Counted from the first letter of the stretch, positions 43,763 through 53,124 are shown. The stretch is 64,000 nt of DNA from Salinispirillum sp049115955 (GCA_049115955.1 JAGDZJ010000009.1:72070-136069); one strand, 5' to 3'. Program-made: numbers and translations. The notes: a model not told the origin generated them from the sequence alone.

Positions 43763-43893
43763 AAGTGTGCTCTCATGGCTAATTAACGGCCTTATAGCGT
43801 ACCACAGACACGGCGAGGTCTTGGCAACCTGCCCCCGATATCGCCAGCTGAATCACGGGCTTTATGAAATTTAAATGAGAAGACTTGGGTTTT

Positions 43894-43899
43894 TATAAT
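43894..43899 (+). promoter_or_regulatory. Possible -10 box of the alpha-glucoside operon
   Basis: TATAAT lies inside an AT-rich palindromic stretch (TTTTTATAATAAAAA). If used, transcription would start about 35 bases before the 16-bp palindrome. The -35 is not obvious. Confidence 0.35.
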
Positions 43900-43941
43900 A
43901 AAAAGGTCTTAAAAACGACACTTTAGGGCTGAAATTAAGCT

Positions 43942-43957
43942 TCTTAAACGTTTAAGA
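43942..43957 (+). promoter_or_regulatory. LacI-type operator of the alpha-glucoside operon
   Basis: TCTTAAACGTTTAAGA is a perfect 16-base palindrome centred on CG, the typical form of a LacI/GalR-family operator. It lies 120 bases upstream of the binding-protein ATG, in the 315-base gap after yicC. The LacI-family gene at the end of the same operon is the obvious candidate to bind it. A similar half-site (TCTTAAA) occurs near 43907. Confidence 0.7.
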
Positions 43958-44077
43958 TAGAAAGGTGATTAAATAGCAGCCAGCATAAAAACTTAAAAAT
44001 CTTGGTCGCTAACGCAAACGCTTCGTCGCTCAGATGGCGCTTTGCATCATTCACCACAACACTACAGGAACACAACA

Positions 44078-45442
44078 ATGATAAAGTCCTATAAGAAGAC
44101 GCTTGCAGTGGCTATTGCTGCCTCTGTTTTTTCCGCCGGTGCTGCAGCACAGGTACCTTACGCGAAAGGCGAAGGCCCTCTGTCTTGGCAGAACCTCGAA
44201 CATTTTGAATCGATGGATCTATCTGGCCAAACGGTCACAGTCTTTGGTCCTTGGATGTCTCCAGAAGGCGGCTACTTCACTGACGTGGTATCGGTATTCG
44301 AGCAGGCTACTGGCGCTCGTGTGCAGTACACTGGGTCTGATGGCTTTGAGCAGCAGATTGTTATCGATGCGCAAGCGGGTAGCCCACCCAACATTGCCGT
44401 ATTCCCTCAACCTGGACTCGCTGCTGGCCTAGCGCAACAAGGTCTATTAACACCACTCGGCGACAGTGCGGCTAATTATGTACGCAATAATTTCGCTGCT
44501 GGCGATAACTGGGTAGATCTTGGTACCTACGCTGACCGAAATGGAACTGAACGCTACTACGCCGTACCTTTCAACGTTAACGTAAAATCCTTGGTGTGGT
44601 ATTCGCCCGACAACTTCACCGATTTTGGCTATGAAGTTCCAAATACTATGGAGGAACTGATTGCTTTGTCCGACCGCATGGTTGCTGATGGCAACACCCC
44701 CTGGTGTATCGGTTTGGGATCAGGTCCTGCTACCGGCTGGCCTGCGACTGACTGGGTAGAAGACTTCATGCTCCGCTTGCATTCACCCGATGTTTATTAC
44801 GGCTGGGTAGACAATACCGTTAAGTTCAACGACCCTCGCGTTCTAGAGGCAATAGAATTGTTCGGCCAGTTTGCCAAAAACGACGATTATGTCGCCGGTG
44901 GTTCATCAGCGGTTGCCACTACAGACTTTCGTGTTAGTGCAGAGCAATTGATGGACTTTCCGCCTAGCTGCTTTATGCACCGTCAGGCCAGTTTTGCTCA
45001 AGTATTCTTTGATGAAGATGATTATGTAGCCGGTGAAGATTACGACTTCTTCTATCTGCCACCCTTCGCTGAGAAAGTGGAAGAACTCGGAAATCCTGTA
45101 CTCGGTGGCGCTACATTCTTGGCCATCACGCGTGACTCTGAAGCAACTCGTGCATTATACAGCTTCTTGCAAACGCCATTGGCACAAGAATTGTGGATGG
45201 TACGCGGTGGATTCCTAACGCCTCATTTGGGTGCAAACTTAGACGCTTATGCTAGCGATACCGACCGTCGTCTGGGTGAAATCCTCATCAACGCAGATGT
45301 CTTTGGCTTTGATGCTTCCGACTTGATGCCCGCCGCTATTGGCGCTGGTACATTTTGGACTGGGATGGTGGACTTTGTCGGTGGCGCCTCTGCTCAACAA
45401 GTGGCCAATGCCGTACAACGCAGTTGGGATCAACTAAACTGA
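44078..45442 (+). CDS. aglE: Alpha-glucoside ABC transporter substrate-binding protein (AglE-like)
   Basis: Periplasmic sugar-binding subunit. A signal peptide is clear (SYKKTLAVAIAASVFSAGAA, cleavage after AAA-Q), followed by a type 2 binding fold (GQTVTVFGPWMSPEGGYF, then YYAVPFNVNVKSLVWYSPD and GAGTFWTGMVDFVGG). About 454 residues, the length of AglE. The ATG at 44078 begins the signal peptide; an upstream ATG at 44042 is less likely. Followed by two permeases, a GH13 glucosidase and a LacI regulator, which points to uptake of sucrose, trehalose, maltose or similar alpha-glucosides. Confidence 0.87.
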   Translation: MIKSYKKTLAVAIAASVFSAGAAAQVPYAKGEGPLSWQNLEHFESMDLSGQTVTVFGPWMSPEGGYFTDVVSVFEQATGARVQYTGSDGFEQQIVIDAQAGSPPNIAVFPQPGLAAGLAQQGLLTPLGDSAANYVRNNFAAGDNWVDLGTYADRNGTERYYAVPFNVNVKSLVWYSPDNFTDFGYEVPNTMEELIALSDRMVADGNTPWCIGLGSGPATGWPATDWVEDFMLRLHSPDVYYGWVDNTVKFNDPRVLEAIELFGQFAKNDDYVAGGSSAVATTDFRVSAEQLMDFPPSCFMHRQASFAQVFFDEDDYVAGEDYDFFYLPPFAEKVEELGNPVLGGATFLAITRDSEATRALYSFLQTPLAQELWMVRGGFLTPHLGANLDAYASDTDRRLGEILINADVFGFDASDLMPAAIGAGTFWTGMVDFVGGASAQQVANAVQRSWDQLN

Positions 45443-45491
45443 TTTAAACCAATCAGGCTTCAGTAGTTAACTCTACTGTTTGTAAGAAAAG

Positions 45492-45523
45492 GAACAGGCA
45501 GGGGTATTAATCCTTGCCTGTTC
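45492..45523 (+). terminator. Hairpin between aglE and aglF
   Basis: GAACAGGCAGGG and CCTTGCCTGTTC form a 12-base stem with one G-U pair that works only on the plus-strand RNA, followed by TCAATTTTT. It probably attenuates transcription or protects the upstream mRNA, giving more binding protein than permease. Confidence 0.75.
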
Positions 45524-45564
45524 TCAATTTTTAGTCGGAAACCACTCTCTCATGGAGGCTCACC

Positions 45565-46569
45565 GTGCTTGAGCAACTCATTCAGGCGGCAATCGCAATC
45601 GTTGTTGCCATAGTCGTGTCGACGATGTTCTATGTTGGCTCCAACCTCTTACTGGATCGTGGCCTAAGCAGTGACCACCTAGTTGACGACCGCGCGCGCC
45701 AGCGCCGCGATAGCATTCGTGAGGGTATTCGTCCGTGGATCTTTGTTGGACCAGCACTTTTGATTCTAGGGTTCTATTTAGTGTTCCCTGTGTTAAAGAC
45801 ACTACAGTTATCGTTTTATGATCGCTTCGGCGATAATTTTGTCGGATTCTCTAACTACATCTGGGCTTTTAACGACCCAAGTTTTCAAATTTCTATCAGA
45901 AATAACATTCTCTGGCTTATTGTCGTGCCCGCTCTCAGTACGGGCTTTGGCCTTCTGATTGCGTATTTGACCGACCGCATTTGGTGGGGCCATATCGCAC
46001 GCTCGCTTATCTTTCTACCCATGGCAATCTCATTTGTTGGGGCCAGCGTTATCTGGCGCTTCGTCTACGAGATCGATTTTCGAGGAACCGGGGTACACAT
46101 CGGCCTCCTCAATGCAATTGTTACAGGCTTAGGCTTTGAGGCAAAAAATTGGATATCCATGCCATTCTGGAACAATTTCTTTCTGATGGTCATTCTAATT
46201 TGGATTCAGACCGGCTTTGCAATGGTCTTACTGGGTGCTGCTATTCGCGGCGTACCGGAGGACACTTTAGAGGCGGCCAATATGGAAGGTGCCAATGAGT
46301 GGCAGCTCTTAATCAAAATAGTCATTCCGCAGATTCTCGGAACGGTGCTGGTTGTTTGGACGACCATTACTGTACTGGTTCTTAAGGTATATGACATCGT
46401 CGCAGCCATGACTAATGGCCAGTGGGAGACAGAAGTGCTAGCGAACATGATGTATCGCTGGATCATTAATGACGGAGGGCGCAGCAGTGCCGTCGCCGTT
46501 ATCATCATGCTCTCAGTGGTTCCACTGATGTGGTGGAACGTACGCCAAGCGCGCAAAGAACATAGCTGA
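45565..46569 (+). CDS. aglF: Alpha-glucoside ABC permease (AglF-like)
   Basis: Inner-membrane permease subunit of a CUT1-type sugar transporter. About seven hydrophobic helices over 334 residues. The EAA loop that docks the ATPase is present: LEAANMEGANEWQLLIKIVI. An N-terminal stretch (IAIVVAIVVSTMFYVGSNLL) precedes the usual first helix. The start is GTG at 45565, supported by GGAGG six bases upstream; there is no better ATG. Four bases separate its stop from aglG. It would partner AglG and an ATPase that is not in the window. Confidence 0.88.
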   Translation: MLEQLIQAAIAIVVAIVVSTMFYVGSNLLLDRGLSSDHLVDDRARQRRDSIREGIRPWIFVGPALLILGFYLVFPVLKTLQLSFYDRFGDNFVGFSNYIWAFNDPSFQISIRNNILWLIVVPALSTGFGLLIAYLTDRIWWGHIARSLIFLPMAISFVGASVIWRFVYEIDFRGTGVHIGLLNAIVTGLGFEAKNWISMPFWNNFFLMVILIWIQTGFAMVLLGAAIRGVPEDTLEAANMEGANEWQLLIKIVIPQILGTVLVVWTTITVLVLKVYDIVAAMTNGQWETEVLANMMYRWIINDGGRSSAVAVIIMLSVVPLMWWNVRQARKEHS

Positions 46570-46573
46570 GGTA

Positions 46574-47731
46574 ATGAACATGATTAATGCGCAAAAGTAT
46601 TCTATTGGCAGTATTGTTAAGCACCTTTTGGTTTTGCTGCTCGTTTTAATTTGGACACTTCCCACTCTTGGTCTTTTAATTAGTTCCGTACGTGATAGAG
46701 ATCAGTTGAATGTGTCAGGTTGGTGGACTGCACTAAAGGCCGCGGAGAGAACGGACTCTAGTCGCACTGGGCCGGCTAGGAATCAATTGGAAGAAAACGG
46801 GTTGTTTGTTATCGAGGGGCGGTTACTTTCAGAAGGCTCAACTCGTGTTATACAAGCTTGGGGGGAGCGAGCCAATGCTATAGACGCATACCCAGTGAAT
46901 GAGCCTGTGAATCTTGCGGACGGCTCGGTGCTTACAGTGAACAGTAACGGTACTTATCGATGGGAGAGTAATGAGGCTTTTGCTCATACCTCAGGCAAAC
47001 GTATTTTGTACAAAGCCAATGTTCCTCCTCGCTTTACTTTCGACAACTACCGAAATGTTTTGGCCGCAGAGGGGATTGGGCCAGCTTTTGTAAATACCAT
47101 GACGGTTACACTTCCAGCGACCTTCATTCCCATTATGATTGCCGCCTTCGCGGCCTATGCTCTGGCGTGGATGCAGTTTCCAGGTCGTTTGCTGCTGTTA
47201 GCCGTGATGGTAGGTCTAATTGTCGTTCCTTTGCAGATGTCGTTAATACCAATATTGCGCACCTACAATACCTTAGGCGCTGCTTTCGGTTTTGATCCTC
47301 GCAACTATGTGGGTATCTGGCTCGCGCATACCGGGTTTGGCTTACCTTTAGCCATCTATTTATTGCGCAACTACATGGCAGGCTTGCCCAAGGAAATCAT
47401 GGAGTCGGCGCGCATGGACGGGGCCTCGCATTATAAGATTTTTGTGACCATCGTGTTGCCGCTGTCGTTCCCTGCACTGGCTTCATTTGCCATCTTCCAA
47501 TTCCTATGGGTGTGGAATGACCTGTTGGTGGCGTCGGTGTTCTTGGGCCAGGGTGAAGGTAGAACCGTTATGACCCAACAATTGAGAGAGTTGCTAGGGT
47601 CTCGTGGGCAAAACTGGGAGATTCTTACCGCTGGTGCGTTTGTCTCCATCATCGTCCCATTGATTGTGTTCCTGTCCTTGCAGCGCTATTTCGTGCGCGG
47701 CTTGTTGGCCGGTTCAGTCAAGGGAGGCTAA
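46574..47731 (+). CDS. aglG: Alpha-glucoside ABC permease (AglG-like)
   Basis: Second permease of the transporter, MalG/AglG type, 385 residues. Helix 1 (VKHLLVLLLVLIWTLPTLGLL) is followed by a long periplasmic segment of about 100 residues, then the permease core with TVTLPATFIPIMIAAFAAYA and the EAA loop MESARMDGASHYKIFVTIVL. The long loop is typical of AglG. GAGGTA precedes the ATG at 46574; a second ATG at 46580 is possible. Cotranscribed with aglF. Confidence 0.88.
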   Translation: MNMINAQKYSIGSIVKHLLVLLLVLIWTLPTLGLLISSVRDRDQLNVSGWWTALKAAERTDSSRTGPARNQLEENGLFVIEGRLLSEGSTRVIQAWGERANAIDAYPVNEPVNLADGSVLTVNSNGTYRWESNEAFAHTSGKRILYKANVPPRFTFDNYRNVLAAEGIGPAFVNTMTVTLPATFIPIMIAAFAAYALAWMQFPGRLLLLAVMVGLIVVPLQMSLIPILRTYNTLGAAFGFDPRNYVGIWLAHTGFGLPLAIYLLRNYMAGLPKEIMESARMDGASHYKIFVTIVLPLSFPALASFAIFQFLWVWNDLLVASVFLGQGEGRTVMTQQLRELLGSRGQNWEILTAGAFVSIIVPLIVFLSLQRYFVRGLLAGSVKGG

Positions 47732-47735
47732 CGCA

Positions 47736-49376
47736 TTGTCTGTTCAATCGAATGCACCGCAGTCGTATCGCGCCGCCGATTGGTGGCGCGGTGCGGTGAT
47801 TTATCAGATTTATCCGCGCAGCTTTTTTGACAGCAATGGCGATGGCATTGGGGATATTCCCGGTGTTACTCAAAAGCTGGCTTACATTGCGGAATTGGGT
47901 GTGGACGCTATTTGGCTCTCTCCGTTTTTTACCTCGCCCATGAAAGACTTTGGTTACGACGTTGCCGATTACTGCGACGTCGACCCAATGTTCGGTTCAC
48001 TCGCCGACTTCAAAACCATGCTGGCCGAGGCACAGCGCTTAGGCTTGAAAGTCATTATTGATCAGGTGTACAGCCATACTTCAGACCAACATGCGTGGTT
48101 TATTGAAAGCCGGTCGTCTCGCGACAATGACCGATCGGACTGGTACGTCTGGGCCGACGCCAAACCGGATGGCACGCCACCGAACAACTGGCTGTCCATT
48201 TTTGGTGGTTCTGCCTGGCAATGGGACAGTCGGCGTCGGCAATACTACCTGCACAATTTTCTGACTTCGCAGCCCGACCTCAATTTTCACAATCCAGCGG
48301 TACAAGAAGCCATATTGGATGTGATGCGCTTTTGGCTCGAACTCGGTGTGGACGGCTTCCGCCTCGACGTGGTGAACATGTACTTTCACGATGCGAAGTT
48401 GCGTGACAACCCGGTGGTATCTCAGCCTTCCGAACGGCATGTAGGTTCCGGTGACGACAATCCGTGGTCACGCCAGTTCCATAAACACCAGATCACCCAG
48501 CCGGAGAATCTGGCCTTCTTGCAACGCCTACGCAGCCTGCTCGACCAGTATCCCGAGCGCACCACCATTGGGGAAATCGGCTCGTACGACAGTTTAAAGG
48601 TGATGTCGGATTACACCTCTGGCGGCGACAAGCTGCACATGGCCTACACCTTCGATTTGTTGAGTGCCGATTGCAGCGCCGATTATATTCGGCACACGAT
48701 TTCCTCACTGGAAGACCAACTCGGCGATGGCTGGGCCAATTTTGCGTTGAGCAACCACGATGTGATTCGCAGCGTGACCCGCTGGGGTGGTCATGCACCA
48801 CGACGCGACTTTGCCAAGGCCAGCCTTGCCCTGTTGTTTTCGTTACACGGTTCATCGTGCCTGTATCAGGGCGAGGAGCTGGGTTTACCTGAGGGGCAAG
48901 TAGCGTTTGAAGACTTGCAAGATCCCTACGGCATTGAGTTTTGGCCGGAATTTAAAGGCCGCGACGGTTGCCGTACACCCATGGTGTGGACCACCGAAGG
49001 CGGGTTTACGTCCAACACCCGCAGTTGGCTGCCCGTAGACTCTGCGCATTTGCCCTTAAATGCGGAGACCCAAGCACAAGACCCCGATTCGGTGCTGCGT
49101 TGGGTGCAGACGTTTTTGCAGTGGCGGCGCGCGCAGCCCGCACTCATCAGCGGTGATTTCCAATGGCTGTCGGGCTATAACGGTGCAGCGCTGGTTTTTT
49201 CCCGCCGCGCCGCCGAACAGACACTGTGGGTTGGCATCAATCTGACCGCCGAGCCCATCACCGTGGCCGTGCCCGATCGTATTGAGTGCCTCGATAACAC
49301 CGGTTTTCTCGGTACTGTCGAGAATAGCCTGCTGTCTATCCCGGCTTATAACGCCGTCTTTGCGCGCGCCGTTTGA
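47736..49376 (+). CDS. aglA: GH13 alpha-glucosidase
   Basis: Cytoplasmic alpha-glucosidase that splits the imported sugar; GH13 family. The N-terminal barrel is obvious (VIYQIYPRSFFDSNGDGIGD), the nucleophile region is DGFRLDVVNMYFH, the acid/base region is TIGEIGSYDS, and the third carboxylate is in LSNHDVIRSV. No signal peptide. The TTG at 47736 is taken as start: AGGGAGG lies eight bases upstream, and it comes just after the aglG stop. A longer frame to 47664 would overlap aglG by 68 bases and lacks a ribosome binding site. 547 residues. Confidence 0.92.
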   Translation: MSVQSNAPQSYRAADWWRGAVIYQIYPRSFFDSNGDGIGDIPGVTQKLAYIAELGVDAIWLSPFFTSPMKDFGYDVADYCDVDPMFGSLADFKTMLAEAQRLGLKVIIDQVYSHTSDQHAWFIESRSSRDNDRSDWYVWADAKPDGTPPNNWLSIFGGSAWQWDSRRRQYYLHNFLTSQPDLNFHNPAVQEAILDVMRFWLELGVDGFRLDVVNMYFHDAKLRDNPVVSQPSERHVGSGDDNPWSRQFHKHQITQPENLAFLQRLRSLLDQYPERTTIGEIGSYDSLKVMSDYTSGGDKLHMAYTFDLLSADCSADYIRHTISSLEDQLGDGWANFALSNHDVIRSVTRWGGHAPRRDFAKASLALLFSLHGSSCLYQGEELGLPEGQVAFEDLQDPYGIEFWPEFKGRDGCRTPMVWTTEGGFTSNTRSWLPVDSAHLPLNAETQAQDPDSVLRWVQTFLQWRRAQPALISGDFQWLSGYNGAALVFSRRAAEQTLWVGINLTAEPITVAVPDRIECLDNTGFLGTVENSLLSIPAYNAVFARAV

Positions 49377-49385
49377 GGAACGCTA

Positions 49386-50423
49386 ATGAAACTGACACTG
49401 AAAGACATTGCCGAAGCACTGGGGGTCTCCACCGCCACTGTTTCCAATGCTTTCAGTCGTCCCGATCAGTTATCAGCGGAGCTGCGCGAGCGTATCCTCA
49501 GTGAGTCGAAGCGGCTGGGTTACCGTGGCCCCAACGCCACAGCGCGCAGCCTGCGCAGCGGTCGTACTGGCACCATCGCCCTGGTGCTGACCGAACGGTT
49601 GCAATACAACTTTGAAGACCCGGTGGCTACACGCTTTTTGCACGGTGTATCCGAGGTGTTTGATCAGCAAAACATCAATATGCTGCTGTTGCCCAGCCGC
49701 GCCGAGTTCTATCAGAACAACACCGTAGACAGCCTAGCCGATGGGTTTGTTATTTATGGCCCACCAAAAGACGCCACGGTACTGGACCGCATTGTGGTAA
49801 AAGGCAAGCCGACCATCACGGTAGACTTCAACCTCCCTGATGTGCGCTCCTTGAACATCGACAACTACCATGGCGCGCGCGATGCGGCGCGACATGGTAT
49901 GAGTGTCGCGTCTGGTCAAGTCGCTGTGTTGGCCCTGAGGCTGCTCACCTATTCAGAAGAAGTCCGTCGAGTAACGGACGATGATCTTCTAGCTTCGCAA
50001 TATGAATCTGTCTCCCGCCGTCGTCTAGACGGTTACTTGTCGGCGTTGGACGAGCAACAACGGACTCTGGAGCGTGAGTGGATATGGAATGTGCCCGAAA
50101 GTCGTTACGAATACGGCTATCAGGCGGCGCGCGAAGCCTTACTGTGTAACCCTCGACCAGAGCTGTTGCTGTGCATGAGCGACCGGCTAGCACTGGGCGC
50201 TATTGCCGCAGCACAAGACATGGGCCTCAGAATCCCGCAAGACCTCAAAATCATCGGTTTTGATGACATCGCCACCGCAGCCTATCAACGGCCTGCATTA
50301 ACCACCGTACACCAACCGCAGAATGAAAAAGGCCGCCAGGCCGCCAAAATGGTGCTGGGGTTGAGTGAATACAGTAAGGATGTCCTGCTGGAAGCTAAGT
50401 TGATTGTGCGCGATTCGTGTTAA
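49386..50423 (+). CDS. aglR: LacI-family transcriptional regulator of the alpha-glucoside operon
   Basis: DNA-binding repressor of 345 residues. The N-terminal helix-turn-helix has the family pattern LTLKDIAEALGVSTATVSNA and hinge ATARSLRSGRTGTIALV. The ligand-binding part ends in the typical IIGFDDIATAAYQRPALTTV. AGGAA precedes the ATG, nine bases after the glucosidase stop. As the last gene of the operon, it probably binds the palindrome at 43942 and makes a feedback loop. The effector is expected to be a sugar or sugar phosphate. Confidence 0.9.
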   Translation: MKLTLKDIAEALGVSTATVSNAFSRPDQLSAELRERILSESKRLGYRGPNATARSLRSGRTGTIALVLTERLQYNFEDPVATRFLHGVSEVFDQQNINMLLLPSRAEFYQNNTVDSLADGFVIYGPPKDATVLDRIVVKGKPTITVDFNLPDVRSLNIDNYHGARDAARHGMSVASGQVAVLALRLLTYSEEVRRVTDDDLLASQYESVSRRRLDGYLSALDEQQRTLEREWIWNVPESRYEYGYQAAREALLCNPRPELLLCMSDRLALGAIAAAQDMGLRIPQDLKIIGFDDIATAAYQRPALTTVHQPQNEKGRQAAKMVLGLSEYSKDVLLEAKLIVRDSC

Positions 50424-50527
50424 TAATATGGCAAGTGATCTAAGCACCGCCTATCAGAAGCATAGACAGCATGCGGCGCAGGTCTTAGACTGAGGCCACA
50501 ATAAAAATGACAGGACGACACTGGCCC

Positions 50528-51160
50528 ATGGCGCGAATTCTGGTTGCCGATGATCACCCACTGTTCCGTGATGCCTTACGGCATATGCTCACGAGTGGTG
50601 ACGATCCGCATGACATCGCAGAAACCGACTCCTTACCGGGTACGCTGAGCTGGTTGTCGCAGCACGAAGAGCCCGATCTGCTGATACTGGATTTAGCCAT
50701 GCCGGGCTCGGCAGGCCTGCTGGGGCTGCAGCAAATTCGGCGCGCTTGGCCTTCGTTACCCGTAGTGGTGGTGTCGGGCAGTGATCAAGCCTTAATCGTC
50801 GCGGGCAGCCAAGAGCTGGGCGCTCTGGGGTTCTGCTCTAAGTCCGCTTCTCCCGACGTTTTGCGTCAAACGCTCGAACAGGTACTGCAAGGTGATCTCT
50901 GTTTCCCCACAGTTTCTGATTCCGGCGAACACACGCCCCTGCTGAAAGCGATGGCGCAACTGCAAACTCTGACGCCGGCACAGTACGATGTAGCCATGCG
51001 AGTCTCCACCGGCGAACTCAACAAAACCATTGCTTGGGATTTGGGCATCAGTGAGGCCACCGTAAAGGCACACCTCACCACGATCTTTCGTAAACTGGGC
51101 CTGCATGGCCGGGCACAACTGGTCTCGTTGCTCAGCCAGTTACGCCTACGGCCGGAATAA
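50528..51160 (+). CDS. NarL/LuxR-family response regulator
   Basis: Two-component output protein. The receiver has ILVADDHPLFRDALRHML at its start and DLLILDLAMPGSAGL with the phosphoacceptor Asp near residue 57. The Lys region is FCSKSASPDVL. The C-terminal LuxR-type helix-turn-helix is LTPAQYDVAMRVSTGELNKT...ISEATVKAHLTTIFRKLGL. The ATG at 50528 directly precedes the receiver; another at 50507 is in frame. No histidine kinase is next to it. It lies between the two sugar operons, but nothing shows that it controls them. Confidence 0.88.
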   Translation: MARILVADDHPLFRDALRHMLTSGDDPHDIAETDSLPGTLSWLSQHEEPDLLILDLAMPGSAGLLGLQQIRRAWPSLPVVVVSGSDQALIVAGSQELGALGFCSKSASPDVLRQTLEQVLQGDLCFPTVSDSGEHTPLLKAMAQLQTLTPAQYDVAMRVSTGELNKTIAWDLGISEATVKAHLTTIFRKLGLHGRAQLVSLLSQLRLRPE

Positions 51161-51168
51161 ACCGCCGC

Positions 51169-51792
51169 TCACTGCACCGCTGTGGCTAAATAGTGCTCAC
51201 CGTTCAGCGTCATGTCCAATGCATCACCGACGCGCAACACGCCGACGCCTGCGGGTGTGCCGGTCAAGATGACATCGCCTTTTTCCAATACAAAATGCTG
51301 CGACATCTCGCTCAACAATTGCGGCAAGCTGAACAGCATCAAACCGGTATCGCCGTCCTGCACCGTATTGCCGTTCAGCGACAGTGTAAACCGAATGGGC
51401 AGGTCGCTCGGTAACGCCTGCCGTGGCCCAAGCGCGCAGGCACCATTGAACGACTTAGCCACTTCCCACGGCCAGCCTTTGTCTTTTAACTCTGATTGTT
51501 TGTCGCGCAGGGTTAAATCCAATGCCAGGCCAATGCCACCAACGGCCGCCCATGCTTCTTCTGGCGTTGCCTGATCGAGTGGCTCATCTAACCAGAGTGC
51601 CAATTCCGTTTCGTAATGCACGTCACCGCGATCGGTAGGAATGCGCATACCTTGCAAAGGTTGCACGCAACTACCTGGCTTAATAAACAACAAGGGTTCA
51701 TCGGGAATTGGGTTGTTCAATTCAGCGGCATGGGCAGCGTAGTTGCGACCAATACAGATGACCTTACCGGGACGATCAGGAAGAGATGTCAT
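51169..51792 (-). CDS. Fumarylacetoacetate hydrolase-family protein (YcgM-like)
   Basis: FAH-fold enzyme of about 208 residues, similar to acylpyruvate hydrolases and YcgM. Visible segments are KVICIGRNYAAHAAELNN, the metal-binding VHYETELALWLDEP, and late GDVILTGTPAGVGVL. The ATG at 51792 is chosen because it starts the domain; a longer frame runs into the malG 3' hairpin. Convergent with the response regulator, with eight bases between stops. Substrate not determined, though oxaloacetate decarboxylation and acylpyruvate hydrolysis are known in the family. Confidence 0.88.
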   Translation of the reverse strand: MTSLPDRPGKVICIGRNYAAHAAELNNPIPDEPLLFIKPGSCVQPLQGMRIPTDRGDVHYETELALWLDEPLDQATPEEAWAAVGGIGLALDLTLRDKQSELKDKGWPWEVAKSFNGACALGPRQALPSDLPIRFTLSLNGNTVQDGDTGLMLFSLPQLLSEMSQHFVLEKGDVILTGTPAGVGVLRVGDALDMTLNGEHYLATAVQ

Positions 51793-51841
51793 AACACAGC
51801 GCCTCAGCAAAAATACCAGACGCCATTGTGCATGCATAACA

Positions 51842-51876
51842 CATTCAGCGGCAAGGATAGGCCTTGCCACTGAATG
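51842..51876 (-). terminator. Hairpin downstream of malG
   Basis: A 15-base stem (CATTCAGTGGCAAGG with CCTTGCCGCTGAATG on the minus strand) has only one U-G pair as minus-strand RNA, but a C-A mismatch as plus-strand RNA. This favours a role at the 3' end of the mal operon. The minus strand has no strong U tract after it. Confidence 0.65.
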
Positions 51877-51887
51877 CACTTTTTAAT

Positions 51888-53114
51888 TTAACCCTTAACA
51901 CCACCGGCCGTTAATCCACTGACCAGGAAGCGCTGGGCAAACAAGAACACAATGGTAATCGGCACACCGGACAAGACCGCCGCCGCTGCGTAGTTACCCC
52001 ACAGCGTAGAGTTCGACTGGAAGTAGTAAGTAGAACCAACAGCCAGTGTCAATTGATCTTGGCTTCGCAACAATACACTGGCCAACACGAACTCATTAAT
52101 GGTCGTTATAAACGCAAGTATAAAAACTACTGCCAATATAGGTACGCTGAGAGGTAATAGTATCCTGTAAAACGTTTGCCACGGAGTCGCGCCGTCTATG
52201 TAGGCCGCCTCTTCCAATGCCGAATCAATCGAGCTGAAGTAACCCATGATGATCCAAATGTTCATCGTCACTCCGGCCAGCATAGCCAATATATAAGCCG
52301 CGTGAGTATCTAAGCCAAACGCAGGAACATAGTATCCTAGTCGATCAAACATCTCATATAATGCTATAACGCCCAGCACTGCTGGAAACATCTGCAACAG
52401 AAGCATGGTCCGTAATAACGTCATCTTGCCTGTAAAGCGCATTCTTGCAAAAGCATAGGCAGACGTAACCGAGAGAGACATCAATAGAAAAGCCGTAATC
52501 AAGGCTATCTTGATCGAATTTCCTAGCCACGTAAGGACAGGGAAAGGAGGGTTAGCATAATAGGCTACACCATACTCCGCTCTTGGGCGCCCTGATCCAA
52601 TAAATCCCTCTGGTAACGCCAACTGACCTTCAAGCTTATCGCCTAACCGAACAATCACAGTGTCTTCATGTGCTCTTTTTCCTTGCTCCTCAGAATTTAT
52701 CAGTAAGAAGTCTATCCGTTCAGACGCAAATACGGTATTTGCTGCTGAATCAATAGTTACTAGCTGGATATAACTTTGCAATGGATAGTGCTGTTGAGGT
52801 ATCTCACTATTCACATCTAGGCTCCATTGACCCTCAGATGAGATCGTCAATCGTCCGATACCCAAATTGGGGCGTCCTGTTCCACTATCTAACATCGATC
52901 CGTTGTTATTCATTCCGACGTAAACTTTACCAAAAGCCAACGTCCAATGCTCCAAGGTGAAGTTACGCGGAATTAAGTCGCCGCGCGCAAAGTTACCCTC
53001 GCGAAATGATATAGAAACAATCATTAATAGCGGAAATAATATTAGCGCAACAAAAGCAACCAAAAAAGCATGGGTTGCCCAGACTCGTAATTTTGTAGCA
53101 GGCGTAATGACCAT
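51888..53114 (-). CDS. malG: Maltose-type ABC permease MalG with enlarged periplasmic loop
   Basis: Inner-membrane permease of a CUT1 transporter. The core is typical: helix 1 (HAFLVAFVALILFPLLMIVS), later TAFLLMSLSVTSAYAFARMR and the EAA loop EEAAYIDGATPWQTFYRIL, ending GLTAGGVKG like other MalG proteins. At 408 residues it is about 110 longer than E. coli MalG (296); the extra sequence is a beta-rich periplasmic insert between helices 1 and 2 (about residues 60-185). AAGGAG is upstream of the ATG; ten bases separate it from malF. Confidence 0.88.
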   Translation of the reverse strand: MVITPATKLRVWATHAFLVAFVALILFPLLMIVSISFREGNFARGDLIPRNFTLEHWTLAFGKVYVGMNNNGSMLDSGTGRPNLGIGRLTISSEGQWSLDVNSEIPQQHYPLQSYIQLVTIDSAANTVFASERIDFLLINSEEQGKRAHEDTVIVRLGDKLEGQLALPEGFIGSGRPRAEYGVAYYANPPFPVLTWLGNSIKIALITAFLLMSLSVTSAYAFARMRFTGKMTLLRTMLLLQMFPAVLGVIALYEMFDRLGYYVPAFGLDTHAAYILAMLAGVTMNIWIIMGYFSSIDSALEEAAYIDGATPWQTFYRILLPLSVPILAVVFILAFITTINEFVLASVLLRSQDQLTLAVGSTYYFQSNSTLWGNYAAAAVLSGVPITIVFLFAQRFLVSGLTAGGVKG

Positions 53115-53124
53115 CTTCTTCTCC

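Noticed and set aside
47664..47735. Upstream extension of the alpha-glucosidase frame
   Set aside because: It overlaps aglG in another frame, is Cys-rich and unlike GH13 N-termini; the TTG at 47736 has a strong ribosome binding site.
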